Shown: positions 19,490 through 27,337 of the stretch, in pieces
Layout: every line of letters starts with the position of its first letter
Numbering within the stretch: position 1 is the first letter of the stretch
Assembly: GCA_905479945.1 (NCBI GenBank)
Contig: CAJQOP010000039.1
Location: 1-33,645, forward strand
Length of the DNA stretch: 33,645 nucleotides
Source: an uncultured Glaciecola sp.
GTDB taxonomy: Bacteria; Pseudomonadota; Gammaproteobacteria; Enterobacterales; Alteromonadaceae
Reading direction: 5' to 3'
Position numbers and translations under genes: made by a program
The notes under the pieces: generated by a model
What the model saw: only the letters and a program-made list of their open reading frames with translations
Told to the model about the DNA's origin: nothing
Databases searched by the model: none

Positions 19490-19870
19490 ATGGAAAATGA
19501 TAAAAACCTTGATAGCCGCATAAAGTCTAAGTTGCAATCTCAAACCGAAGAACTAGATAGATTGATGCGAAAAGATGATGATTTACTCAGCTTAATGCAA
19601 GGTAGCTTTAAAACTGGTTTACGAAAAATTATGGTGCTAACTTACCTAGTTGCTATAATTTTGGTCTTTGTAATTTTTTACAGTGGATATCAATATTTTG
19701 CTGTATCAGCATCCGACAAGTTCTTTTGGGGAATGATCCTGCTGCTGTCCTTTCAGGCTCAAGTTGCCACTAAGCTGTGGATCTGGTTGGAGATGAATCG
19801 TTCTTCACAAATTAAAGAAATAAAACGATTGCAGCTGTTCATAGAGCATGCGGGAGATATGCGCGATTAA
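19490..19870 (+). CDS. DUF6768-type small inner-membrane protein
   Basis: A product of 126 aa. The start is placed at ATG 19490 because GGAGA ends 6 nt upstream; the ATG at 19484 is too close to it. A charged N-terminal helix (about 1-45) is followed by two membrane helices (MVLTYLVAIILVFVIFYSGY and FFWGMILLLSFQAQVATKLW). The C-terminal signature is KLWIWLEMNRSSQIKEIKRL, which I recognise from DUF6768 proteins. Such genes often follow an ECF sigma factor; none is present here. Function unknown. Confidence 0.8.
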   Translation: MENDKNLDSRIKSKLQSQTEELDRLMRKDDDLLSLMQGSFKTGLRKIMVLTYLVAIILVFVIFYSGYQYFAVSASDKFFWGMILLLSFQAQVATKLWIWLEMNRSSQIKEIKRLQLFIEHAGDMRD

Positions 19871-19929
19871 TGGCCTTCGTCCAAAATTGGGCACGCCCGC
19901 TTTTGTGAACAGTATTGTACAATCTGCAT

Positions 19930-19963
19930 AATACTGGGGTACAGATTAAAATACCCTAGTATT
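19930..19963. promoter_or_regulatory. Imperfect 12-bp dyad upstream of the outer-membrane protein gene
   Basis: AATACTGGGGTA (19930-19941) and TACCCTAGTATT (19952-19963) are inverted with one mismatch, which would be a G-U pair in RNA, around a 10-bp loop. There is no T-run, so an operator or RNA hairpin for the gene at 20036 is more likely than a terminator for the gene ending at 19870. Confidence 0.45.
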
Positions 19964-20035
19964 CTCGTAGTAACCTATTCTAATGCCGAAAAGACTTATA
20001 AGTTAAACCTCTAAACTAATATCTTAAGGCCCCTT

Positions 20036-20500
20036 ATGAACCGTGTCGTCACTTCTTTATTTGTTCTACCTATCATGTTGTTTTCAGTTAACCTTGTTGC
20101 TAAAGAAGGGTACCACCATTTTCCTGAAATATTTGTTGGTGCAACCCATTTAGATGGTGAAACGCATTTCACGTATGCATTGGAATATGAGTATAAATTT
20201 ACGGAAGAGTTCGGCGCGGGTTTGATTTATGAAAAAGTAGATGACGCACACCACGGCGACGGTGTCACTATTCAACTAGCAGCTTTGTATTATCATCCAA
20301 TAAACTTCATCCGTTTAGGGGTGGGTTTTGGTAAAGAAAAAATAGGTGGGGATCATCCTCATACTGAGGATTTAGTGCGTATAAGCGCCAGTTACGATTA
20401 CCATTTTGAAAACTTTTCACTGGCTCCTACCATTGCAATAGATTTCGTTAATAGTGAGACTCCAGTAGTTTTTGGTGTTGGTGTAATAGTACCTTTTTAA
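20036..20500 (+). CDS. Small outer-membrane beta-barrel-like protein
   Basis: A 154-aa exported protein. A signal peptide covers about residues 1-22 (FVLPIMLFSVNLVAKEG). The rest is alternating short beta strands (TYALEYEYKF, VTIQLAALYYH, IRLGVGFGKEK, VRISASYDYHF, APTIAIDFV) and ends in an aromatic residue (GVIVPF), as outer-membrane barrels do. About eight strands would give a small barrel of OmpA/OmpW size. It is His-rich (HH, DDAHHGDG, DHPHTED), which might reflect metal contact but is only suggestive. AAGG lies 6 nt before the ATG. No named family recognised. Confidence 0.78.
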   Translation: MNRVVTSLFVLPIMLFSVNLVAKEGYHHFPEIFVGATHLDGETHFTYALEYEYKFTEEFGAGLIYEKVDDAHHGDGVTIQLAALYYHPINFIRLGVGFGKEKIGGDHPHTEDLVRISASYDYHFENFSLAPTIAIDFVNSETPVVFGVGVIVPF

Positions 20501-20517
20501 AAATGGTAAAACTTTAG

Positions 20518-23178
20518 TCAGTTAACAAGCCAAGGCTCATTTTGCACTCTGAGCATAGCTTCAATCCTACTTTCTACATTAAGCTTGGATAAAATAGAAG
20601 AAACGTGATTTTCGATAGTCCGCTGCGAACGCGACAAGCTATTTGCTATATCGTGATTTGATGATCCTGTAATAAGTAATTTCAATATTTGCTGCTCTTT
20701 GGCAGTTAGCCCTGCAGGATGTTGACGTGTTTTGCTATATGGTCCACGGCGCGTTTTAGGAAGTAAATCAGCAAACCCAGCCTTTGCAGCGTGTTCTTTA
20801 ATGTTCTGTAAAATAGCTTTTGCATGCATTTTTTCAAACATTGAATATGCCTTTAAAGTAGCAGTTTGATGCTCATTATCAGGTGTTTGCAATAAAGCGA
20901 GCGCCGCATTAAATGGCATCCCTAGCAATTGCCAACTATCAAAGGCGGCTAGAATATTACCGGCCAACTCATGTGCATAAGGATGTGGAATATTTTTGTT
21001 TGTTTTACTCAATTTTTTTGTGTCTGCTATTGGCAAGTTGAGGCGCACCGCCCAAACTAAAAGCTCACCAAGTTGCCAAGGATTGAGAATTGTATCAGCC
21101 AAAACTGCAAGTTCATTTATGTGTATTTTAGCGAGTTGAAGCTTGCCCGATATCCAAGCGCTCTCAATGATAGAAAAGCGAGCAGGAATGACATACTGAA
21201 GTTCGTCGATGGCTAGCGCTTGAGTTAAAACAGTTTGTAATAAGTCATCAGCACCTTGCATTGCCATTCTGGACTGCACTCTCGCCAACACTGTCAATGC
21301 AGGTAGTTTCATCAATACGGTTTGATTCTCTAACTTTTGAACGCCGGCGGCAATCGTCTCTGCATCAATTAATCTGCCCTGTTCAAGCCGCACCTGGGCT
21401 TGAATTCCGACTAAATAATATGTCCACGAATCAAGGTCGTGCGAGGTGTCATATTGAATTCCTTCGCTGGTTAGTTCATCTGCTAGCTTCAGGTGCTTGA
21501 AACGAACATTATAATCAGCATAGTTAGTATAAACCCGAGCTGCTTCTTCATGCATACCATGTTTTTTTGATAAAACTAAACTTTCGTTGAGCATCGCTTT
21601 ACCTGCAGCATCACCGCGCATTAAAAGTGCCGTTCCGATATTAGTAAGTGCATGAACTCTAACTAGTGGATTGTTAAATCTTTTCTCAAGTGCCAACGCT
21701 TTCTCTCCCCAATATACAGCGTCTTTGTTGCGCTCGTTCAACATGTATAATTGAGATCGCATTGAATAGGCCATGGCAAGCTCGCCTGATGCAGGCATCT
21801 GTTCAAATATGTTGATAGCTTCATTGGCATAATGTTCAGCTCTGTCAGCTTGGCACTGGTACCAATACAGTCGGGATAAACTACGTAAGTTTTCTCCGAT
21901 TTTGTCATGTCGCCCAAGGGCACGCCAAAGAGTAATTGCACTGCGGCGTGCTTCTATAACAGACGCATTCATATGAGTAGTAATACTAACTTCGTAAGCC
22001 CAATTCTCATGCAATGAAGCGGCTAGTTCGGTGTCAGCGTACTCTACAAATTTTAGGGCTTTCTGGTAATACGAGGCAGCTTCTTTGTGTGCACCTAGAT
22101 TTGCAGCATTAGTGGCAGCTAAGGGCGCATATTTGAGTACCTTAGTGGCATTTAAAGCGCCTTCAGAATGATGCGCCAACCAAGCTAAATTTGCAGTCAA
22201 GCCTAGCTCCTCCAAACTGGTTAGAATGTCTGTATGAAGCTGCTTTTGTTCATTCATAGACAAACAAGCAAGCGTTGCAAGTCGAGCTAATTCGTGACGA
22301 AATCGAAATTCACCTTGTGCATCAAATTGCAACAACTTGCGCGCAGTGCACGCCATTGCAAATGTCTCTCCTTGCTCACCAAACAAGTGTTCTATTAATA
22401 AAACAGGAATACTGTAGGGGATTAAACTAAGGGTAAGCATGCAATTGCGCTCTGCTTCACTTAAGTTATGTAAGCGTGCCCCAATCGCATCGCGTATTGA
22501 ATGAGGGATACTATTATCCTGATTAGCTTTGCTCGCCAACACTTCGGTAATAAAAAACGGATTCCCACCCGTAATTTTATGTAAATCGTGAGCATTGTGT
22601 TGTGTATTCTTAAGCAGTTTTTCTACCGCGTTGATACTCAAAGGCTTCAGTAGAATCCGCTTGGTATGTGCGGAAGGGCAAAGGCTTAGCACTGAACTAA
22701 AGGGATGCTTGAAGGTGACTTCGCCTTCTCTATAGGTTAAACACAGCATGCAATTTATAAAAGATACCCTGCGCACCAAAAATTTCAGCAGATCTAGGCT
22801 TGCGTGGTCAGCCCAATGCACATCTTCAATGACCAAAATGATAGGCTGTTTTAATTCTTCAAGACTTGAATACAAGGTGGAAGCAATTTTATTGGCCATT
22901 TTAGAAGGGTTGTTGTTTGACTCAAGCAATGCAGAAAGGGAACTGGAAAGGGAACTAGCGATCTGTTGAAACGGAGCGTAAGGTTGCGGTGTGAAGAGCG
23001 GGTCGCAGCCGCTCCAAAGTATCTCCGCCTCTACTTTTGCATGCAAACGCATATGTTCTAGTAGCGAAGTTTTTCCTATTCCAGCCTCTCCACTTATCAA
23101 TAGGATCTTGCCTGATTGAGTTGAGTTACAAGCTGTGTCTACAAAGTCTTGTACAGCATTTTCTCGTTCTAATAGCAT
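20518..23178 (-). CDS. AAA-ATPase/LuxR-type transcriptional regulator (MalT-like architecture)
   Basis: A large ATP-dependent regulator of 886 aa. The N-terminal AAA domain has Walker A GEAGIGKTS (30-38) and Walker B LVIEDVHWAD (115-124). The middle (about 330-800) is a helical, TPR-like sensor region. The C-terminus is a LuxR helix-turn-helix (about 823-877: GLTAKEQQILKLL, SNHDIANSLSRSQRTIENHVSSIL, KLNV). GGAAA precedes the ATG. It is divergent from the hydrolase-OsmC gene across 313 bp, so that gene is its first candidate target. The inducer cannot be told from sequence. Confidence 0.92.
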   Translation of the reverse strand: MLLERENAVQDFVDTACNSTQSGKILLISGEAGIGKTSLLEHMRLHAKVEAEILWSGCDPLFTPQPYAPFQQIASSLSSSLSALLESNNNPSKMANKIASTLYSSLEELKQPIILVIEDVHWADHASLDLLKFLVRRVSFINCMLCLTYREGEVTFKHPFSSVLSLCPSAHTKRILLKPLSINAVEKLLKNTQHNAHDLHKITGGNPFFITEVLASKANQDNSIPHSIRDAIGARLHNLSEAERNCMLTLSLIPYSIPVLLIEHLFGEQGETFAMACTARKLLQFDAQGEFRFRHELARLATLACLSMNEQKQLHTDILTSLEELGLTANLAWLAHHSEGALNATKVLKYAPLAATNAANLGAHKEAASYYQKALKFVEYADTELAASLHENWAYEVSITTHMNASVIEARRSAITLWRALGRHDKIGENLRSLSRLYWYQCQADRAEHYANEAINIFEQMPASGELAMAYSMRSQLYMLNERNKDAVYWGEKALALEKRFNNPLVRVHALTNIGTALLMRGDAAGKAMLNESLVLSKKHGMHEEAARVYTNYADYNVRFKHLKLADELTSEGIQYDTSHDLDSWTYYLVGIQAQVRLEQGRLIDAETIAAGVQKLENQTVLMKLPALTVLARVQSRMAMQGADDLLQTVLTQALAIDELQYVIPARFSIIESAWISGKLQLAKIHINELAVLADTILNPWQLGELLVWAVRLNLPIADTKKLSKTNKNIPHPYAHELAGNILAAFDSWQLLGMPFNAALALLQTPDNEHQTATLKAYSMFEKMHAKAILQNIKEHAAKAGFADLLPKTRRGPYSKTRQHPAGLTAKEQQILKLLITGSSNHDIANSLSRSQRTIENHVSSILSKLNVESRIEAMLRVQNEPWLVN

Positions 23179-23491
23179 TTGGATTTCCCTATTTGCATAT
23201 TAGCTGTTCTCAATTCAGGGAAGAGACAGCATTTTACAAATGCTAGTGGCGTAAACTGAGATTGTCTATTTATCACTCTACATGAGCCTTAATAAAGAAG
23301 TCATTAGCAAAGGCCAAATAATCTCAAATTTAGGTATGCGTTAATCGAAATATAAGTAGTTACCCTCTTTTCGTCCTCAAAAATACTGGTTAGTGTAAAA
23401 ATTGTACCAAGTGATTGTTTGGATAATGAAGGAAAGAGTTTTCGTATTATAACGGTCTGTTGATTACAATAGTTATTTTACGGAATCACCT
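23179..23491. other. Divergent 313-base regulatory gap
   Basis: No gene on either strand. It separates the LuxR-type regulator from the hydrolase-OsmC gene and must hold both promoters. A short inverted pair TTCCCT/AGGGAA lies in the regulator's leader (23188-23222). A TATTAT box near 23444 could be the -10 of the rightward gene; no strong -35 accompanies it. Confidence 0.4.
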
Positions 23492-24694
23492 ATGCGCCAA
23501 AAAGTAGACTTCACCAGCGGTAATCACACATTAAGTGGAATGCTCGAAACACCTGAATCGAACATTAAATTTTTTGCTCTGTTTGCACATTGTTTTACTT
23601 GCGGTAAGGATGTGGCTGCGGCATCACGCATAAGTCGAGCACTAACATCCAAGGGGATCGCGGTGTTACGTTTCGATTTTACAGGGCTAGGGAATAGCGA
23701 TGGTGACTTTGCAAACACTAATTTTTCTTCCAATATTCAAGATTTAGTTGCCGCCGCTGATTTTTTACGCAAAGAATATGACGCTCCCAAATTGCTTATA
23801 GGTCATAGTTTAGGTGGTGCGGCAGTTTTGGGCGTTGCACAGCAGGTGCCAGAGTCGATGGCCGTTGTGACTATTGGCTCCCCTTCAGATGCGGCACATG
23901 TTGCGCACAACTTTGCTGCTCATATCGGTGATATTGAGGAAAAAGGTGAAGCCGAAGTGAGCTTAGGCGGTCGAAAATTCACTATTCAAAAGCAGTTTTT
24001 AGACGACATAAATAGCTACAATACGAGCCATATAGCCAAGCTAAAGAAAGCGCTCTTGGTAATGCACTCGCCTGCCGACAGTATTGTAAAGATTACCGAA
24101 GCTGAAAAAATTTATCAGGCAGCTTTGCATCCAAAAAGCTTTGTTAGTTTAGATAACGCAGATCACTTGCTTAGCAATAAAAAAGATTCAGAATATGCAG
24201 CTGAGGTCATATCTGCTTGGGCAAGCCGATATGTGCCTAGCAACGCTGAAAACTATCATAATAACGTTGCTCAAGGGCACGTGTTAGTGGAAGAGAAAGA
24301 CCATAAATTCACTCAACACGTAAGCACTAGTAGTCATTATTGGTTAGCAGATGAGCCAGTTAAAGTAGGAGGGAAAAATACTGGGCCTGATCCCTATGAG
24401 CACCTGTTGGCTGGTTTAGGAGCTTGCACATCAATGACACTGCGTATGTATGCTGAGCGCAAAAAACTGCCTGTAGAGCATATCAAAGTGGAGTTGATGC
24501 ATACTCGCAGCTATAAAGATGATTGTGATAATTGTGAACAGCAAAATGGGATGGAAGCAATTGTTCGCAACATTAGTTATGTGGGCGAGTTAGACGATAA
24601 ACAGAAAGCCCGTTTTCTAGAAATTGCCGACAAATGCCCAGTACACAAAACGCTGCACAACAACGTTGCTGTTGTTAGCAAGCTAGTTGAGTAG
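23492..24694 (+). CDS. Bifunctional alpha/beta hydrolase / OsmC-family protein
   Basis: A 400-aa fusion. The alpha/beta hydrolase domain (1-250) has the nucleophile elbow GHSLGG with Ser106, and D196 and H225 as likely triad partners. The OsmC/Ohr-like domain (about 260-400) has its two redox cysteines at C312 ([10 protein letters not shown]) and C382 (DKCPVHKTL). OsmC proteins reduce organic hydroperoxides with thiols; the hydrolase may release substrates such as peroxidised acyl esters, which is inference. Extra cysteines C34 and C37 ([10 protein letters not shown]) sit at the oxyanion-hole strand, and C345/C348 (DDCDNCEQ) form a second pair. The fusion is known in proteobacteria. Confidence 0.93.
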   Translation: MRQKVDFTSGNHTLSGMLETPESNIKFFALFAHCFTCGKDVAAASRISRALTSKGIAVLRFDFTGLGNSDGDFANTNFSSNIQDLVAAADFLRKEYDAPKLLIGHSLGGAAVLGVAQQVPESMAVVTIGSPSDAAHVAHNFAAHIGDIEEKGEAEVSLGGRKFTIQKQFLDDINSYNTSHIAKLKKALLVMHSPADSIVKITEAEKIYQAALHPKSFVSLDNADHLLSNKKDSEYAAEVISAWASRYVPSNAENYHNNVAQGHVLVEEKDHKFTQHVSTSSHYWLADEPVKVGGKNTGPDPYEHLLAGLGACTSMTLRMYAERKKLPVEHIKVELMHTRSYKDDCDNCEQQNGMEAIVRNISYVGELDDKQKARFLEIADKCPVHKTLHNNVAVVSKLVE

Positions 24695-24716
24695 TTAGCC
24701 AAGTACTCATTAATGT

Positions 24717-24737
24717 ATGCCACCCAGTAGGTGGCAT
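24717..24737 (+). terminator. Hairpin downstream of the hydrolase-OsmC gene
   Basis: ATGCCACC and GGTGGCAT form a perfect 8-bp stem with loop CAGTA, 22 bp after the stop codon. There is no clean T-run after it (CTCTAGATT), so it may be a weak terminator or an mRNA 3'-end stabiliser. Confidence 0.5.
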
Positions 24738-24799
24738 CTCTAGATTAAATGAGCGATCAATTGATTGCTCAAATTACAGTAGGATAGCTATTTTCAGTG

Positions 24800-25228
24800 C
24801 TAGTTTCCATCAACAATCTCCTTATCATCTTTTGTTGTAACCTCAGTCATAGGGGTATTAGTACGGGCATTAGCGGCACTAGTAGTGGCGATATCTTCTT
24901 CGCTAGCCTCGTATGCTGTTGAATCAGGCGTTGAATCAGCTGTTGAATCGGGTGTTCCATCTGGAAAAGCGATAAAAGGAAATGGCATTTCGTCAGTTTT
25001 GAAAGTTAGAAACAAGGTAATTTGATAAAGATAGGTACTCAAATTCTGGCCGAGAGGCTTCATTGCGTCGTTCGTCTCCCCCTTAAATAGCAATGTAATG
25101 AATTGGAAAACAGCCACCAAAGTGACTATAAACTTTGCTACCCCCGAAATTATGGAAAAAAGAATCATGAATAGACCCCGTTTCCAGGTATCCAAATTAG
25201 TTAAGGTTGCTTTAATTTTTTCGTCCAT
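24800..25228 (-). CDS. DUF4389 membrane protein with acidic repeat tail
   Basis: A 142-aa inner-membrane protein of the DUF4389 type: N-terminal amphipathic segment NLDTWKRGLFMILFSII, a membrane helix (VAKFIVTLVAVFQFITLLF), then GQNLSTYLYQITLFLTFKTDEMPFPF, characteristic of the family. The C-terminal tail (about 95-142) is acidic and low-complexity and includes PDST-ADST-PDST encoded by three 12-bp repeats (24917-24952). GGAGA precedes the ATG at ideal spacing. Function unknown; monocistronic. Confidence 0.85.
   Translation of the reverse strand: MDEKIKATLTNLDTWKRGLFMILFSIISGVAKFIVTLVAVFQFITLLFKGETNDAMKPLGQNLSTYLYQITLFLTFKTDEMPFPFIAFPDGTPDSTADSTPDSTAYEASEEDIATTSAANARTNTPMTEVTTKDDKEIVDGN
24917..24952. 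repeat. Three in-frame 12-bp tandem repeats
   Basis: Units TGTTGAATCAGG, CGTTGAATCAGC and TGTTGAATCGGG lie within the DUF4389 gene and encode (P/A)DST repeats. Because the unit is a multiple of three, copy-number changes would lengthen or shorten the tail without breaking the frame. Confidence 0.8.
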
Positions 25229-25447
25229 TTGATTCTCCAGAAGACATTGTTGTGATTTTTACGTTTCATAAGGAGAATAGCAAGAATGAAGCCAATAATA
25301 TTTTCAATGTAATCAACAACTTAAATTTCAAGCTCGAGCACGAAATATACAAATCGCGAGTTATTGTATTTTATCGCCAAATTATGACGAAAATCACTAA
25401 CACCTTAATATGAGCAAACGCCATCAGGGAATAGTCGGTAAGTTAAA

Positions 25448-25633
25448 CTAGCTAAATCTGCGCATATCCGGCATCACAACAAGCAACAATGTAGCTATTG
25501 GGCCAAGCAGCAAAGAGATTAGAAACCAAGCTAAGCCTCTCCGGCCTTTACCTTGAGCTAAGCCAGCATTAATTAAAGCTAAGGTGCCCCAACCCACGAA
25601 GTATGATCCACTGTTTATTGCTATTTCAGACAT
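25448..25633 (-). CDS. Small hydrophobic membrane protein, 61 aa
   Basis: Not recognised as a named family. Two hydrophobic stretches (SYFVGWGTLALINAGLA and LAWFLISLLLGPIATLLLVVM) flank a basic loop (QGKGRRG), suggesting a helical hairpin with the loop in the cytoplasm. A near-ideal AAGGAGATTAG ribosome-binding site precedes the ATG, strong support that it is real. It begins 35 nt after the stop of the FAD oxidoreductase gene, so the two are likely co-transcribed. Confidence 0.8.
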   Translation of the reverse strand: MSEIAINSGSYFVGWGTLALINAGLAQGKGRRGLAWFLISLLLGPIATLLLVVMPDMRRFS

Positions 25634-25668
25634 TTCTAATCTCCTTAATTAATATCGCAGTTACTTTT

Positions 25669-27240
25669 TTAGCTATCTCGTATGATCTCTCGTGCCGCGT
25701 TGTGTCCCGGAGCGCCGGTCACACCGCCACCTGGGTGAGTGCCAGCGCCACACATATACAAACCTTTGATTGGCGAGCGATAGTTGCCATGACCTAACAA
25801 TGGTCTGGTGCTGAACATCTGATCCAAGCTCATATTGCCGTGCATAATGTCACCTTTAGTCAACCCGAATATTCGTTCGAGGTCAAGTGGGCTTAGCACT
25901 TGGCGACCAAGCACCGACGCCTTGAATCCTGGCGCAAATTTTTCGACCTGATCAATAATTAAATCCGCGGCTGTATCTCGGTGTTCATCCCAATCGATAT
26001 CAGGGTCAAATTGCTGGCAAAACAAACTCGCAACATGCTGACCTTCTGGGGCTAAGGTATTATCAAGTGTCGAAGGAATAAGCATTTCCACAATAGGTGC
26101 TTTGGACCAGCCGTATTGCTTAGAATCACGATAGGCTTGGTCGATGTAGGCTGAAGTTGCACCTATCACTATGCCGCCAGTAAGGTGATCAGAAGTCGCC
26201 CTTTCTTGTTGTTCTAAACACGTAAACTTGGGCAGCTCACTTAACGCTACATTCATACGAAATGTACCGGAGCCGTTTTTGTAATGTTTCATGCGGCGGG
26301 AAAAGTCTTCTGGCAGTTCTTTTGCGTCAACGAGATGGTTGTACAAAAGACTTGGATTAAGATTCGAGACAATAACTTTTGCCTCTACCGTGTCGCCATT
26401 CTCCAATAACACGCCATAAGCTTTGCCATCTCTAACTAGCACCTTGCTTACCGCGGCATCTGTTTCGATTTCAACGCCTTTCGCCACAGCCGACTTCGCC
26501 ATTGCTTGCGTAATCGAACCCATGCCGCCAATGGCATGACCCCACACGCCCTTTTCACCGTTCACTTCACCAAATGCGTGGTGCATCAAAACATAAGCAG
26601 TGCCGGGTGTTTGAGTGTCTGCATAGTTGCCAACAATGCCATCAAAGGCAAATGCGCCTTTTACTAATTCGTTTTCAAAATATAGATCTAAAAAGTCCGA
26701 AACGCTTTTTGTGAAGGTATCTAAAACAATGCGTTCGTCTTCGATAGGCAGTTTTCTGAGGCGGTTGCCAAATTTAGCTGCCTTGAAAATATCCCTAATA
26801 CCACCGCCGACGTTTGGTGGTGTTTCAAGCAAAAAATCACGAATTAGATCAGCAACCATACCGGTGTCTCTAAAGTATCGATCCAGTGCTTCAGAGTCAC
26901 TTTTTGAAAAGCGAGCGACCTCTGCTTTTAAATTATCAGAACCCACTACAAATGCTAAGAAGTTACCGTCATCGTGCGGCCATAAATTATTTACCTTTCT
27001 ATGCACAATTTCCAAGCCATTGTGATGCAGTTGCAAGTCTTCAATAACCTTTGGATTTAGTAAACTCACGGTGTAGGAAGCCACCGAATTTCGAAAGCCA
27101 GGGTGGAACTCTTCAGTCACGGCAGCACCACCAACAACGCTGCGGCGCTCTAATACTCGAACCTTTTTGCCCGCCATTGCAAGATAATTTGCACATACCA
27201 GACCGTTGTGTCCGCCGCCAATGATGATTGCATCTAACAT
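25669..27240 (-). CDS. FAD-dependent oxidoreductase, CrtI/PYROXD2-like
   Basis: A 523-aa flavoprotein of the phytoene-desaturase-like group (COG1233). The N-terminal Rossmann motif is IIIGGGHNGLVCANYLA (GxGxxG at 8-13), followed by the E-R of VRVLERR. The C-terminal FAD motif is GLYMCGAGTHPGGGVTGAPG. The overall form (AAVTEEFHPGFRNSVASY) is closer to PYROXD2-type proteins than to true carotenoid desaturases, and no crtB or crtE is nearby, so a carotenoid role is unlikely. It is divergent from a Rieske oxygenase, sharing the palindromic promoter region 27273-27306. Confidence 0.92.
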   Translation of the reverse strand: MLDAIIIGGGHNGLVCANYLAMAGKKVRVLERRSVVGGAAVTEEFHPGFRNSVASYTVSLLNPKVIEDLQLHHNGLEIVHRKVNNLWPHDDGNFLAFVVGSDNLKAEVARFSKSDSEALDRYFRDTGMVADLIRDFLLETPPNVGGGIRDIFKAAKFGNRLRKLPIEDERIVLDTFTKSVSDFLDLYFENELVKGAFAFDGIVGNYADTQTPGTAYVLMHHAFGEVNGEKGVWGHAIGGMGSITQAMAKSAVAKGVEIETDAAVSKVLVRDGKAYGVLLENGDTVEAKVIVSNLNPSLLYNHLVDAKELPEDFSRRMKHYKNGSGTFRMNVALSELPKFTCLEQQERATSDHLTGGIVIGATSAYIDQAYRDSKQYGWSKAPIVEMLIPSTLDNTLAPEGQHVASLFCQQFDPDIDWDEHRDTAADLIIDQVEKFAPGFKASVLGRQVLSPLDLERIFGLTKGDIMHGNMSLDQMFSTRPLLGHGNYRSPIKGLYMCGAGTHPGGGVTGAPGHNAAREIIRDS

Positions 27241-27272
27241 CTATGTTCCTTCGAAGTTTTATAGCTTGATTA

Positions 27273-27306
27273 TTGACAGTATTGAACAGTTGTTCAATAC
27301 TGTCAA
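27273..27306. promoter_or_regulatory. Perfect 34-bp palindrome: symmetric divergent promoter and operator
   Basis: Arms TTGACAGTATTGAACA (27273-27288) and TGTTCAATACTGTCAA (27291-27306) are perfect inverted copies around GT. The arm starts with a consensus -35, TTGACA; 17 bp later, in the other arm, is AATACT (27296-27301), a 4/6 match to -10. By symmetry the minus strand has the same -35 (27306-27301) and -10 (27283-27278). Each -10 touches the opposing -35. Distances to the start codons are near equal (32 bp to ATG 27338, 33 bp to ATG 27240). The TTGAACA-NN-TGTTCAA centre is of the kind bound by TetR-family dimers. One bound protein would block both promoters. Confidence 0.8.
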
Positions 27307-27337
27307 CGCAGCAAATAAAGCAGGTAAATCAATACGC

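Noticed and set aside
25286..25312. Eight-codon open frame after AAGGAG on the plus strand
   Set aside because: Good ribosome-binding site by chance; the peptide is too short and leads to no downstream plus-strand gene.
25669..27240. Carotenoid biosynthesis (crtI) reading of the FAD oxidoreductase
   Set aside because: No crtB, crtE or crtY nearby, and the sequence is closer in form to PYROXD2-type proteins.
27206..27337. Longer N-terminus for the Rieske protein
   Set aside because: The extra 44 residues would be encoded through the palindromic promoter and overlap the opposite gene; family members start close to MTFSNSAKL.
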